The notes: generated from the sequence alone by a model not told the origin. DNA of 64,000 nt from Citrus sinensis (GCF_022201045.2 NC_068564.1:28859001-28923000), one strand, 5' to 3'. Shown: positions 39,889 through 52,775, counted from the first letter of the stretch. Translations and numbers: made by a program.

Positions 39889-42107
39889 ATGGGAACTCTG
39901 GCAATTCAGGCATCACTGCTCTTCCCGTGTGCTTCTAAATCTTCAAGGTAAGTAGTAGAACAGTCTTTTTCTTCATTTACAGTTCTTGGTTTTAGTTGCT
40001 TATGTAGAAAATTTGTTTAACTTGTCCATAATTATCAGCCAATTTTGCATATTCCAATTGTGCAACTCCTTCATATAATGTTAATAATTCTTAAGCAAAG
40101 TTTTTGTTATAAGAGGCTCTATCAAAACTTTAAGGGAGCAAGAATTTGGCATCTGGGTATCATAGAATTGCCTAGCTGTCTCCAGATGACCTCAATGAGG
40201 ACACGGGACTAGTGTAAGTTCAAAATGTGATGATATGCCTCTCTTTCTTATGATCTGATGAACTGACCAAATGGTGCCTTCTGGTGTTATCTTAGGTGCT
40301 TCATTTATATTGGGAGCAGTTTTGTGTGTTGTGATGGGATATCAATTTTGCATGCTTATTCATGTTTTTAGCTAGTGTATTTATTCGACCGTGTTGTTAT
40401 TTTGGCACTATGACAGCAGCATAAAAAGAGGACGACCCAATGGTGGCGTGAGTCAGAATTTGCATGCCACATTCTCTTCAGTAACAGTCAAAAGATTGCC
40501 AAGGAGGACACTTTTGCAGTTTATTGGATTCAGTTCCATGCTATTACATGTAAATCCTGATTTTGCTGCACCAATGCCAGAAATGAAGGAACCTGAAGCA
40601 ATTCGGTAAAATGTTGTATGTTTTAGCTTTCTTTTCATGTTCATATTTTGAATTTTTAGTTACTTAATCTTGGTAAATGACAAGGTTGTGTCGAGCTTCA
40701 ATAGATGCTTTCTAGTATTTACTAATATAAGGTTGTTATTGTTGTCTGAAGTGTCCAGGACATTAAAGCTTGCCAGTGGAGTACGAATTCAAGGTATAAC
40801 TTTCTCAAATACGTTAGTTTATTGACCATGATGAGAATTTGATGGACATTTGTTAAATCAATTAGTATTACTTCTCGGTTTTATTTCCAGAGATTATTGA
40901 AGGGGAAGGACCTGAAGCTAGTGAAGGAGACATAGTTCAATTAAACTACGTATGCCGACGTTCAAATGGATATTTTGTACATAGGTAATTGCATACATCA
41001 TGCTGGTGATTTTAATAGTATTCGTTTGGAGGGTGTGTCTCTAGATTATAGTCCTGAGTCTTACTATGATAAGATTTGCTTTAATGCTACACTTGCACTC
41101 TACTTTATTCTGCTATACAATCCACACCTGCAAACTCTGTGTTTAAATGCAGTACTGTGGATCAATTGAGTGGAGAAAGTGCACCTGTGATACTTCCTTT
41201 GGACGAAAACAAGGTTAGCGCGTTTCCCATTTTAACAGATTGGAGTGTAAAGAACTTCGTTGAAATTGTTCAACAAATATTTATCAGAATCATTGCTTTT
41301 CTTGTCTAGCATGTGTTGATAACATTACTGCACAATTTGACAGATTATAAAGGGCCTTAAGGAGGTTTTGGTCGGAATGAAGGTTGGAGGTATGTAACAG
41401 AGATTTTAGATCCTATGTTTGCAGGGTTGATTTTCCGCAAAAGTTATTAACCAATTCTTGAAGGGCTGAATTGTCACTTTGCTGCAGACCATTTAAAATT
41501 AATTATTTTATTCGTTTCAGCTGCCCATATTTTCTTGGGGTTATGTTTCTTTTGCCATTCATCACATTTTCTGTGGAACTTTTGCTACATGTCCCTCTCT
41601 TTCTGTCAGACCTGGCTATGAAGAAAAATGAGTTCTACATCCAAGAAAAATACTGACCAAAAAAGTTGTATCATTTCATTTTTGTATTGATATGGAATTT
41701 CCAATTCATCATGCTAACAATTGTTTGTGTTTTTTATATGAGTTATTTCTGCTTAATAAATTTAATCAAATGACGTTTACATCTTTCACAGGAAAGAGAA
41801 GAGCATTGATACCACCCTCCGCGGGATACATCAATGAAAACTTAAAACCTATCCCTGACGAGGTTTTGCCTTCGTTTAACTCTCTGAAACTTTGATTTCC
41901 AGCGGACTTTTGCATTCCTGATGTTTGGTTTTCCTTTTCACCTTTTGTTTCTTTTCTTTTCTGACAAGCAGAAGAAATCTTGTTGGTAAAGTTAACTGAT
42001 ACCATTACATTTGTGGTTATCTACTGCAGTTTGGCCCTCGTCGAAGCCTTTTGTCTCATGCAAATGAGCCTTTGATATTTGAGGTGCAGCTCTTGAAAGT
42101 ACTATGA
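39889..42107 (+). CDS. FKBP16-1: FKBP16-1-like thylakoid lumen immunophilin (8 exons)
   Basis: Exons 39889-39947, 40420-40605, 40759-40793, 40891-40984, 41153-41213, 41344-41389, 41792-41862 and 42030-42107 join in phase to 209 residues. Residues 1 to about 50 look like a plastid transit peptide. A twin-arginine signal follows (RLPRRTLLQFIGFSSMLL, then DFAAP as a likely cleavage site), pointing to Tat import into the thylakoid lumen. The FKBP fold follows: EGPEASEGDIVQLNYVCRR, IIKGLKEVLVGMKVGGKRR, ALIPPSAGY and FEVQLLKVL. FKBP12's catalytic FDSS is VHST here and the key Trp is Leu, so prolyl isomerase activity is doubtful. Closest family by memory is Arabidopsis FKBP16-1 (At4g26555), linked to photosystem I. 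The exon 2 acceptor is CAGCAG, so a one-Ser variant is possible. Confidence 0.93.
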
Positions 42108-43028
42108 GTTCATTTATGACATATTCATCCAAGTTCTTCTTCGGATTCATTTCTTTGTTGCTTTGATTAAATTACTTGAACTCCCACACTATTCATTCAT
42201 TCTTATCAAAGATGTGTTCTATGACTGTTACTTCTATACATGTTTATACATTTTTATTTCTTCACTGTGAGAACCAGGTTGTTCACCTTCAGGCAAACAG
42301 CTTATTCAGATTGTTTCTTTCTGCTGAAAATTTGCTGCAGCATATAGAATTTGAAGTAACATTTTACAAGTGCAGATGATGCAAAAACACAACAGATAAT
42401 CGCAGATTAAATGAAATAAAAAAAAAACTGTTCATCATTGTGTTTATGAATGTAACTGTTCAAAAGCTACTTGAAAAAGTAAAAATTTGTTCACCATTTC
42501 TCCCATGGATTAATAACAAGAGAAAACTACTCACAATTATGTATCTTTTTCCGAGTTAATATTCTAGCGGATTCATTAGTTGTATGTGTAAATGCAACAC
42601 TGAATCATGTGCCACCAATCCTTAGTTTCATAGCAGTTTAAAGTGAACTAACAATTTTATTTTTATTAATTAGTACTTTCTTGAAATAATTTTACACAAG
42701 GCGGACGTTATAATTTGCGACGGAATGCCGTCAAAAATTTAGTGGCAATGAAATTTTGACCCACATCCCGTCGCGGGTCCAGATTCCACCCTGAATAATC
42801 TAATACAATTCGAGCAAACCGGCGTCGTATCATTCTTCCCCTGAAAAATAACTTTCCTTAATTTTCAAGCTTTGTTGCAACGACAATGATACTTCCAAGC
42901 ACAAACCCAGACACTCAATTTTTCCCACCAGCAGAAAGATTATAACTGATACCACCCGACCATCCCAAAGATTTAAAAAAGGATAATCAAATATTTCTTT
43001 ACCTGCGAGGTTTTTTTTTGGTGAGCAA
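42108..43028. other. Intergenic between FKBP16-1 and SFT2
   Basis: Contains the FKBP16-1 3' UTR and the short promoter/leader of the SFT2 gene on the same strand. The two genes are only 0.9 kb apart. No repeat or other feature stands out. Confidence 0.6.
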
Positions 43029-45805
43029 ATGCAAAAAATGGCACAGGGTTGGTTCTCACAGAGCAGCGGCACCGAAGATCAGCTCCAGAAAACGACGTCG
43101 TCCTCCTCATCCTCTTTACTGGCCGATTGGAACTCGTACGCTGCCACACGAGACGCTGACGATGGGTCCGGGTTGGCTTTCGGGTTCGATATTGAATCAG
43201 CTGTTAGGTCCGCTAATGATACGGTCTCCGGCACCTTTAATGTGTAAGGAAAAATTGGTCTTGGTTCCTGTTACCTTAGTTGCTCATTACTTTTCCCATT
43301 ATCCTTATGCTTGAATTTGATCTTGGGTATTTGGGTTTGGATAATATAGAGTTATCGGGATTTGGTTAGTTTTCTCCATTTCTTGCAGAGAATTAAGCTT
43401 TATGTGTATCAGCTGCATTAAGTGTATTCACTATTTGATTTGGTTTGCTGAATTTGATGATGGGTGCTTGGATCTATGGATTTTGGGGTTCAGGGTTTGG
43501 GATTTATTGGATTTTTGGTTCTTTATGTTACATGTACAGATTTAATACCTGGTGGGGGTTTTAGGGTGTGTTGATTTGTTACTGGATTTAGGTTGTGTTT
43601 ATGGAAGTGGTAATGGGAAATGCTCGCTGAGTAGCTGAATTTTGCTATGGGGATTCTGTTGATGCATAGTGTGATGTTACAGAAGTATTTATGGTGATTT
43701 CTTTATGCTGATGTTAGATGATTTGAGCTCCTTAAAGAGAGAGTGTAAAACTAAACTCGTATTTGATAGTACAATGAAGAAAAGTTAATTCCTTTAGTGG
43801 TTTAAAAGCATTAAATGGATACCACTGTACCTTGTTTGTCTTGAATCTAGATTAAGTAGCAAGTGAATGTGGGAATTAGGAGTTTGGTTATGCTATCAGC
43901 TGGTCTTTGTTCCAAAAGACATGTTTGTGTTGACTGGAAGGGCAGTATTTCACCATTCTAAAGTTGTTAATTAATATTTCTCACAATTCAAAACTAAGAC
44001 ATATCTGTGTCCAGTGGAAGGGACAATATTTTATGACGTTTCTGTTATTTGTTTGTCCTTTAATGATGCTCTGTAGGTGTGGTTAATTCTCTTTCTCTCC
44101 GTTCCTCATCTAAGCAGTTAGGCAAGACTTGAACCTAAGAACAATCTAAAATACAGTCTAGTCCCTTAACTACATGAGTTAAACCCTAGTAGGAGATGCT
44201 TACAACCTGAATTATGTGGTGTCGATTTGAAGCTGAAAATAAACATGACTAACCTTTTCATAGGGTGTTGTGATTGAAGCTAGCTGATGGGCTTTTGGAT
44301 CCAGATGTGATATTGTGGAGGATGTGCCAATTGTCAATTCTACCGGGTCCTTTGGGTGGAAGGTATTTAAGAAAGTTGAAAAGACAAACTTAAAGTAGGT
44401 GGAATACTTCATTCCGTGTAAAGGCATTGACATTGAGATAATGCAGACAGGGAAGGATCTATGATTGATGCAGAAGTTATTCTGGGATTTAATTTCGGTT
44501 TATGTGACTTCACAATGACTGTGGTGACTTACGATATTCATGCTTAGCCTAGACTATTTTAATTATGCAATGTGCATGGTAACTGCAAGTGTGGAATGGT
44601 GATTAAGTTCTAATAAATCACAATTTGAAAAGGATTTTCATTTCAATCTTGTTTCATTTCTTTGTAGTACTTTAAACTCTTGCTAAGAAATAAGCATTAT
44701 CATCCTTGAAGTTTTCATTATTAGAAAAGGAACTTAAAGCAACAACATTCTAGAATTTGGATGGTGTGGCTACAAGTGGGAGAAAGACATGTTAGGGTGG
44801 AATCTTGAATAAGACATGTTAGGGTGAAATCTTGAATCAGAGGTTTACACACCAATTTAAGCTTCCCTGGTGAAATAGGCAGTTTAGCTCTATTAGCTCA
44901 GCTCGTTCTGGCAGCTCAGGCAGTTCGAATAGCTCTGCTTGCCTTGCAATAGTTATAAATCCAGATTCTTATATATATTCTTACTTATGTGTCCTGATAA
45001 CAATCTTATCTAGAGTTTCTTTATCAGGGTTTCAAAAGGAGTTAGAGATCTACCTGGGAATCTTCAGTCTGCCACCAGCACTGTCCCTTCTGGAAAAGCC
45101 CTTATGTATTTTGGCTTGTTTCTGGCTAGTGGGGTGTTCTTCATTTTCATCGCATTTACCATGTTCCTTCCAGTCATGGTGCTGATGCCTCAGAAATTTG
45201 CTCTCTGCTTTACCGTTGGATGTGGCTTTATAATTGGGTCATTCTTCGCTCTTAGGGGTCCAAAGAATCAGCTAGCTCACATGTCATCAAAAGAGGTACC
45301 TAATGCTATATTGCACTTGCCTTCAAATTCATCTTCTTTATTCAATTGTGCATATCTGATGCTTTCTTTTCTTTTCCTTTTACCTCCTGTTTAACTACTT
45401 ATCCAGAGACTTCCATTTACATTGGGATTCATCGGCAGTATGGCAGGCACCATATATGTTTCCATGGTGCTTCACAGCTACATTCTTTCTGTGCTCTTCT
45501 CTGTTATTCAGGTATGAAATACTGCTTCCGTTATAATACACCATTTTCATGTTCTTTCAAATAAAAGAGCAGTTGATTTGTAATTTATCTGAATTTGCCC
45601 AAATATCTTCTGCCTATTCATTGGATAAAAGTTTCTGTTCACATTAAATTCAAATATACTATCTAATGTTTGGATTGGTGTTTCTGTGCATTAGGTTCTA
45701 GCGCTTGCATACTATGCTATTTCCTATTTCCCTGGTGGCTCTGCAGGGATGAAATTCCTCTCTTCTGCTCTTACCTCTTCAGTAATGAGATGTTTTGGGA
45801 GGTGA
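43029..45805 (+). CDS. SFT2: SFT2-type vesicle transport membrane protein (4 exons)
   Basis: Got1/Sft2 family, implicated in fusion of endosome- and Golgi-derived vesicles with the Golgi. Exons 43029-43243, 45028-45295, 45407-45511 and 45695-45805 join to 232 residues. The N-terminal 90 residues are polar and Ser-rich (MQKMAQGWFSQSSGTEDQ). The SFT2 domain has four hydrophobic segments: MYFGLFLASGVFFIFIAFTM, a segment around ALCFTVGCGFIIGSFFAL, FTLGFIGSMAGTIYVSMVL, and ILSVLFSVIQVLALAYYAIS followed by YFPGG. It ends SSVMRCFGR. A second in-frame ATG at 43038 would shorten it by three residues. Intron 1 (about 1.8 kb) holds a two-copy 26-base tandem repeat near 44787-44838. Confidence 0.95.
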
Positions 45806-46337
45806 CCTTGGTGCAACTTTTGGGGATGTTGCACCATGTACATTACTCGTCTTCTGAATGATTGAATTGAAAATATAGATTAAAGGCAACAAGAATTTTC
45901 CCGAATTTTGTTCAATTGTGCTATGATCGTCTTTTCGTTTCCCATTTCACAGATGCCGGTCTGAGATTGTTCTTTCTTAATGTGGATGGATGAGCACATG
46001 CTGTATGAATTGTTAGTTTTTTTTTTTTTTTTTTCCTTTTAAGTTTCTCAAGGGTGTGAAAGATGGGGTGTGTACTTTTTATCAGTTTTGCAATAGTCTG
46101 TGCGTAAGAATTTCGAGGAAGGAATATTGAAACAGGCTCTGGACTCTGGAATCCCGTTGAAACTGGCCTGTAAAATGAAAATACAGATTCCTTGGCAGTA
46201 ATTTCATTTTCGTGGTAATCTTCTGGGTTTCCATTTTAATTGACTAAAGCAGTTCCCGGCTCTTGTTTTTGATAAAATGTTCAACGCAATCAACGTCAGC
46301 TACATTAGCTTTTTAGGGGCCCAAGTTTTGGTTCATT

Positions 46338-46353
46338 AGGCCCAAACCCTAAT
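46338..46353 (+). promoter_or_regulatory. Site II / telo-box promoter motif
   Basis: AGGCCCAAACCCTAAT combines a GGCCCA site II element and a telo-box AAACCCTAA, a pair typical of plant promoters for ribosomal and organelle-protein genes. It lies about 45 bases before the orphan exon start. Confidence 0.5.
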
Positions 46354-46393
46354 CTCTTTTGGCAGGAAGAATGTACATGCAAACCCATTGTTG

Positions 46394-46581
46394 ATGCTGA
46401 TATCTAGTTGCCCTTCGTCCGATCAGATCGGTTCACCAACGAGTACGTTGACACCGACAAAAAGGCTGCACTCTACCAGCTTTAGCAATTGCCCGAGCTC
46501 TTGGGGCCCAAATCTCTCTTCCTCTTCTTTCCAAGCCTGCGTTCACAGAAACAAATTAGAGACGCCGGTGGTTTTTCCAGC
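46394..46581 (+). pseudogene. Orphan first exon resembling an organelle transit peptide
   Basis: From ATG at 46394 an open frame of 62 codons is rich in Ser, Thr, Pro and basic residues with few acids (MLISSCPSSDQIGSPTSTLT, later KRLHSTSFSNCPSSWGPNLS). It ends at a good donor (CCAGC/GTAAAT). It has gene-like GC content and a site II/telo-box motif just upstream. No exon that could continue it was found in the next 6 kb. It could be the broken-off start of a nuclear gene for a plastid or mitochondrial protein, or a gene whose later exons I failed to recognise. Protein family unknown. Confidence 0.35.
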
Positions 46582-48797
46582 GTAAATCCTCCGATGCTTA
46601 AGTCAGTATAAGGTGTTTACGGAAAAATTATATGATTCAAGTTATGCAGATTAAACGCAATGTTCTTAAGACAAAATGTATCAAGGATTCTTATGTATTA
46701 ATGTCTGATACTAATTTGGCAGAGTTTTCCCTTCTCTCTAATTTTTTGTATTCCTTTTTTCATCGATTTCTCAATCTTTTATAGGCTGTCATCCCACTCT
46801 CTCTGAGCATTTTTCATGCCCGTCAAATTTGGGTGATCAAGGACCTTGATGGGTCTTCCACAACCTAACATGGGTAAACGTGGGGCATCGTGTTCCCCCC
46901 AACGGTTTGGAGCATGGTGAAACTATCGTGCGTTCGTGAGATCGTGTCCTCTCTCTGAGTGACAGGTATCTGGTCGGTATGGACTTCTGGTCGGTGTTCA
47001 TTTCTGGTCGGCTCGTGTTCTATAACAGATGTGCTACAAGGAACCGACTCGTAACATTCAGCCGGGGAGATTCGTTCCCAGATATGGAATGGGGAGATGC
47101 TTGCCTTGTATTTTTTATTACTCTAACACCCATTGTAAAAAGAGCCAAGCTTTTCACACCCTCTTGATATCCTTTCATCAGCCCGCTTTTATAATTACAG
47201 TTGTATTGTTTCTATAATTTACGTAAAAAGACAAATATACATTTAATTAAACGAAAATTTCTTTACAAATCAGAGACTCTAGCTATTTTTTAATCTTAAT
47301 ATATAATATAGTTAATTTTGAAACAATAAAGAAATAAATTTAATTAATAAAAATAATTTTATTTATGTAAAAGTACATGTACAAAATTTACTCTTAACGA
47401 TAGTGATCTGATTGAAATTCTATTATAATTTTATGTTTTTTTTACGATAGTGAGATTTCTTAAGAGTTTTAAAAGGTGTGTTAGAAGCTCTACTCTTAAA
47501 TATATCATTAACAAAGTAAAAAATGAAAAACCCTTGACCTCATCCATGTTGCTACGATCCTATCAAGGTTATTTAATTGAGGTGGGCCAAAAAAGCCTAA
47601 AGCCACAAAGTTTTGACTGTGGATCTTTGATTATATTTTGTTACAAGCTGTGTTCTTGTAGTTAACGGGTGGAATTATGTAAGCTTTCATTCTCTTTACA
47701 CACATAATCCACTAATACAATATTACAAAATGAAATATAAAAAAGATGTGTTTGGGAACCCAAATCCTGAAATTAAGGGAAAGATTAGTACAGCAAAGTT
47801 GGATTAGGGGACAGTGATTTGACCTTTATTGAACTTGTGCATGACAAACCCTGGATTTTAAGAGAGCATTATTGAAAGTAATGGGTCATCTTCTTCACTA
47901 AGATAAATAAAGTGATAAAAAGATGTAGCAAATTGAGGGGCTTAAACTCCTCATATGACACAAGCAAGATATATTTTATAGCCTTAACAAAAGGGAAAGC
48001 CAAAATAGCGTTCAAATCAATGAACTCTATAGTCTATCACGTAGGCATTGCTTTGATAATTCAAAAGGAAACCCCAAAAAAAAAAAAATTGTAACCAAAT
48101 GAGATGTGGTCTATTGTTAACCAAGTATCATGCATTATGATTAAAGGAAGAATAAATAAATTCCATTAAATAATGCGATTCAATTGAAAGGGACATATTT
48201 TTTTTTAAAATATAATTATAGTTTACTAATATTTACCTTTCCGAAATCTATTGAAATTATACTACTTGTGTCTAGATAGCCTTGATCGAGAATAAACTAA
48301 ATAAGCTTCCAAATTTTAAATAACAGAACTGATGAAAGAGTAGTAAAATATTATGTTTTCATAATTAATGTAGTTAAAATGTTACACTTTAATAATTCTT
48401 GTAGTAGCTTGTTATTTTGTTATGGTTAAAGTAGTGAAAGAATAAAAACCCATGTTATTAAATTGAAAGAGACTAGCTTTTAAGTGCTCATCCACCGATT
48501 TTTATCTATAATTCATTCATGTTGTATGTTTTGTGCTTTATTTTAAAAGAAAGTTTTGTTTCTTCATCTCTATATCTATGCTATTTCTAGGGTATTACTC
48601 AAGAAATAATAGGAGTCAATAAATAATGCAAAGGCAGTGTGCTGTTGCTTCTATTTATAGGGTATTATTTTACAAAATTTTGAAGTTATTTCAAGTGCTT
48701 GAACTGATTTAATTGTATTATATTTGGTCCCAAAAAAAAAATTATTGATATATCGCTCGCAAAAAATCAGCCAGTTACATTAAAAAGGCACAACTTT

Positions 48798-49024
48798 AAA
48801 GGATTGACAGGTTTCTATTTCTTATGTGTACAGAGAGGCGAACTCTGCTGCTGATTTTATGGCGAACCTTACTTGTTATTTGCCTCTTGGCCTTATGGTC
48901 ATGTACCCTAGTCCCCCACTGGGGGTTACATGCCTTTTTTTGTATGACTCTTACGGGATTGCGACTCTTCGCTCGATTGTTTTTTAGCTCTTAATTGAGC
49001 CCCAGTTGATTAAAAAGAAAAAGA
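48798..49024 (+). mobile_element. 5'-truncated LINE with RNase H C-terminal end
   Basis: A frame at 48826-48987 encodes VYREANSAADFMANLT followed by about 37 residues. It matches the last motif of the RNase H domain (the R-E-x-N-x-x-A-D helix) at the end of plant L1-type ORF2. A short 3' UTR and an A-rich tail (GATTAAAAAGAAAAAGA) follow. An 11-base direct repeat with one mismatch (GGCACAACTTT 48787-48797, GGCAAAACTTT 49025-49035) brackets the insert. It is a dead 3' fragment of about 227 bases. Confidence 0.7.
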
Positions 49025-49579
49025 GGCAAAACTTTGATGAGTTACAAAATTATTGCCCATTCATAGATTTAGAAGCCTCTTGAAAACTTAAAAAAATGTG
49101 AAATTAAGCCAAACAAAAACCATTTTAGAGATAATTGAATAATCTAGTTAAAGAAATAGGAGATAAGTTTAAGCAAGTATTTGATAGAGGTCAACTTTGA
49201 GGGAGAAGTGGCAATAATTTGCGCCAAATAATGCAAAAACCAAATCAATCAAAATCGATTGAAATTTCATTATGGAGACGGTCATGGTCATGGAGGAGAC
49301 TATTGATTACTACGGTAAGTGGGTTTTGGATTTAGGAAATGACAAATATTATTTTGGATCCATCATCAACATAATTGTTGATTTTAGGACTAAATCACTA
49401 AAATATTTGTGGGGTTGCATGGATTCCACATAAATCCAATTTGCCAACTCCATAGCACGTGTGGCCATGTCCAAACAATTAAACGTCTTGTGATGGTATA
49501 ATTGTAGGTCCATTATAGGATTCACACGCCCATTTTTTCAAACCCCCCCAATTTTAAATAAAAAAAAAATTAAATTTAT

Positions 49580-49599
49580 CCCCCCCCCCCCCCCCCCCC
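49580..49599. repeat. Poly-C run of 20
   Basis: Twenty consecutive C in gene-poor DNA. Such a run is unstable and often mis-sized by sequencing; on the minus strand it could form a G-quadruplex. Confidence 0.9.
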
Positions 49600-52500
49600 A
49601 AATTTATAATAATATATATCACATCATTTGCTATAATAATTCTTGAAAACTCTTGTTATTTACCTAAAATCCTTAAGCTACTACCATTGACCCCCTTTTT
49701 TTTTTTTTTCAATTAACAAAGACATATTGTGAATACATGACATTTACCGATTGAAGGTCTTCAGGAGGCTTGGTCCTTGCAAGTCCCTTAAAAAAGAAAT
49801 GATTTCACCAACTGTATAACTATGATTTTAACCAAAAATATGTTTATATGCCAATGATTTGTCCCCATATAGCACAATCCAATAAAATTATATATTTCAT
49901 ATACATATCTAAGAAAATAGTTTTCTATCCGTAGGAATTATTATCATGATTGATATATAGTTTTATAGAACATGATAACGTACGCGCAAGACTCTTTCCT
50001 CTCTCTCTCCCCCAGCCTGTATATGAATGAATACATATATGTACATAAACTTTGAAGTTTCAAGTTTCAAGTTTCAAACAAAGGCAATGCAAGAAATGGG
50101 ATTTGATTTATTTTAACCGTTGATGCCTTCATTCTTTATTCATATTTCCTTACCAAGACCATAAGCTTAAAACATCTTTAGACACATTTCCCAATAAACA
50201 TCTTTATACAATACCTTTTATTAATCAACCTTTTAACCACACTTCTTCCACTAATTAATAGACTATAATTATTCTTTATCTCCACGTTCTCTCACTCTCT
50301 CTTTCTCTCTCTCATTCATGTGCAAATCTCATGTCACAACCAAGAAGCTGACAACTAAATCATTAAAAAGTAAATTTGAAAGAGCAGTATGTTTAATTAT
50401 TATTATAAATCTAAGCTTAAAACATAAGTTTTTCTCCTATCTTTGCAACATTCATTGCAATTTTCTAGTTACCTTTCTGTTGATTTTGTACTTTTGTTGT
50501 TCTAAAGACTAGCACTATGAGGTCATATCATGTGCCTTACTTGTATCCTTTCTGCCGTTTTAAAAACGAATTAAAACTTTGAAAAATTTACCAGATTCCC
50601 ATGCATTGTGGAGCTAAAGAGCATGAAAATTTATAAACCATGGATGAGATCAAGTTCATGTGATGAGATCTCTACTGTCTAGTTATATTTTCATATTATG
50701 ATTTAGATTTGGATCTATTTTGATCAGTTCTTATATTTGTATTCATTTTTTTTTTCTATTTTTTAGTGCTCTGAATCACTTGTAGTCAATAGTTGATGCA
50801 ACATGCTTAGTGCTCTGAATCACTTGCTGGTTAAGTGCTTTTAAGAAATATGTATGCAACTAAAAAGACAGGCTCAAATTCAATTAGATGTTACAATGTC
50901 AACATTACCCATGTCTTAAAATAGTCAAAAATTAATTCTGTTAATTCAAAAGAGGCCTTGCTGCATCACATATTTGGGAGATTAAACTATTATTATGCTA
51001 TATAAGTGAAAATTGACATCATCCCATTAGCGTACCACAAAGTATTTCATGTATATCTTACAAATGAAACCTTTATGTCTTAGGGCAGGAAAACTTTTAC
51101 AAGTTGCACTTCACCCAAAAAGTAAACAATAAAAAGTGGAGTTGAATAAGGGGACCATTTTAGATTGTACAATTTTTTTTTTCATATTCTTGCTCATCTA
51201 TGTACAGTACATATTTATTTGGGGTCCTTGTCTCTTCTTTTGATGTTATTGCATGTTGTAGTCCCTTTAATTTTCTTTTTTCGGTTCTTATAAATCTTTT
51301 CGTCCAACAATCAAATATGTTTTCCCCTATTGTATTAATTTCCTATATATGTGTGTGTGCGTATTATGAAGCAAGGGCCTTTGGAAAATCATGTCAAGCA
51401 CCAATCGCCATTCATGCTGGCCAAATTTTGCACAAGAAGTTAATGAATGTCCGTATATTCAGAGAAACATAAAGGATGAAGATCAAAAGTCATCCACCTT
51501 CCTGCTACATTGAATATCAAAACTGCAGCAAATTTTACATCTAGTTCTTGCATAAATCTCGAATCATTACTATTAAGACTTTAAATATTGACTCGAAACC
51601 GCTCCCGTGACCTAATAATGATGTTAACCGCCATGGTATGAGAGATGCTGATCCACATCATCTGCAATTTTATTATGAACCATCTTTTGTTTTCTGCAGG
51701 CCATTTAGCTTTAATGGGTTGATAAAATTAATTAAGAACCCTAAGTTGGTGTAATGCTGTTCCTTCCTCTCAAGGCAAATGTTCATTTTATATGTATTCT
51801 TTTGATCCTTTACAGCAAAGACTCCTAGACAGCTTGACCAGATTTGCAGATTATGGAAAACTAATTATATTTTTACTTATTCCTTACTTTCATGTGCACT
51901 TCACTACTCCATGAGATTCCACAAATTTAAAATCTTCATCAATGCATTGTCATTATTTTTATATTCAGTAAATATACCTAATCTGCTTCTATACAAGATC
52001 CCAAAAATTCACAGGAATTTGCTGTCAATAGACATTAAGAAAAAGTGTAAATTTAAGAGTTTTTTACCTTCGTTTGTGCCACAAAATAACGATGGGTTTA
52101 AGCCAAAAACTATGTGACAGAATGTACTGCATTTTGCTGTTTCATTGATTTGTGTCCACATAAATTGATGGACCACCTCGAGCTTTTGGCTTCGTACAGA
52201 AGATATGATATGAATGATCGTATTGATTTTAACTAAGCAAGAGCTAAGACATTCAAGAATAGTTGGTGTGTCTCGTTGGGTTGATCATTAAGCTATCACT
52301 TTCTGATAGATGAAATCCGTCAATCGAACGGGGCAATTTTGATAAGATATAGTGCCAGTGCTAATCTTCTTTTTAATCAGTTTCTGGGGTGTGACAAGTT
52401 GAAATTCTCTTTTGAGGGTGACCCCAAAAAATGACCAAAAAAGAGGAAACAAGAAGGTAGAGCGGGTAAAAGTTAGAAAACGGAAATTATTTTGATAGCA

Positions 52501-52775
52501 TTAGGCACCAAGACGTTGCTTTATGATTGTTACTCCTAGTAAAAACTACTAGAGGGTATGTTTCAGAAAGCAAAAGCTAAAAAACTCTGCTTAGTATTGA
52601 CAGCATAACTTCATAAAAAGTCCACTTACGTAAATAAAACCAAAAAACCCCATCTGCGTCACCTTCTTTGAATTAACAACTACACCAGTTAATTACAATA
52701 ATACTATGAAGAAAATAAAATAAATAAATAAATAAAAAAGAAGGTGCTCTTGGATCCAGATCTTCTGCTTTTCTT

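Noticed and set aside
44881-44950. Possible tRNA-like segment (GGCAGTTCGAATAGC)
   Set aside because: It has a T-loop-like word but no acceptor or anticodon arm pairing; part of an SFT2 intron.
47450-48094. Small plus-strand frames in the gene-poor region
   Set aside because: Short, Lys/Ile/Phe-rich as expected by chance in AT-rich DNA; no recognisable protein.
50758-50830. Short direct repeat TTAGTGCTCTGAATCACTTG twice
   Set aside because: A 20-base two-copy repeat without other structure; too little to name.
51200-52117. Frames of 68-90 codons before the receptor kinase
   Set aside because: No family resemblance, no promoter or splice signals that I trust.
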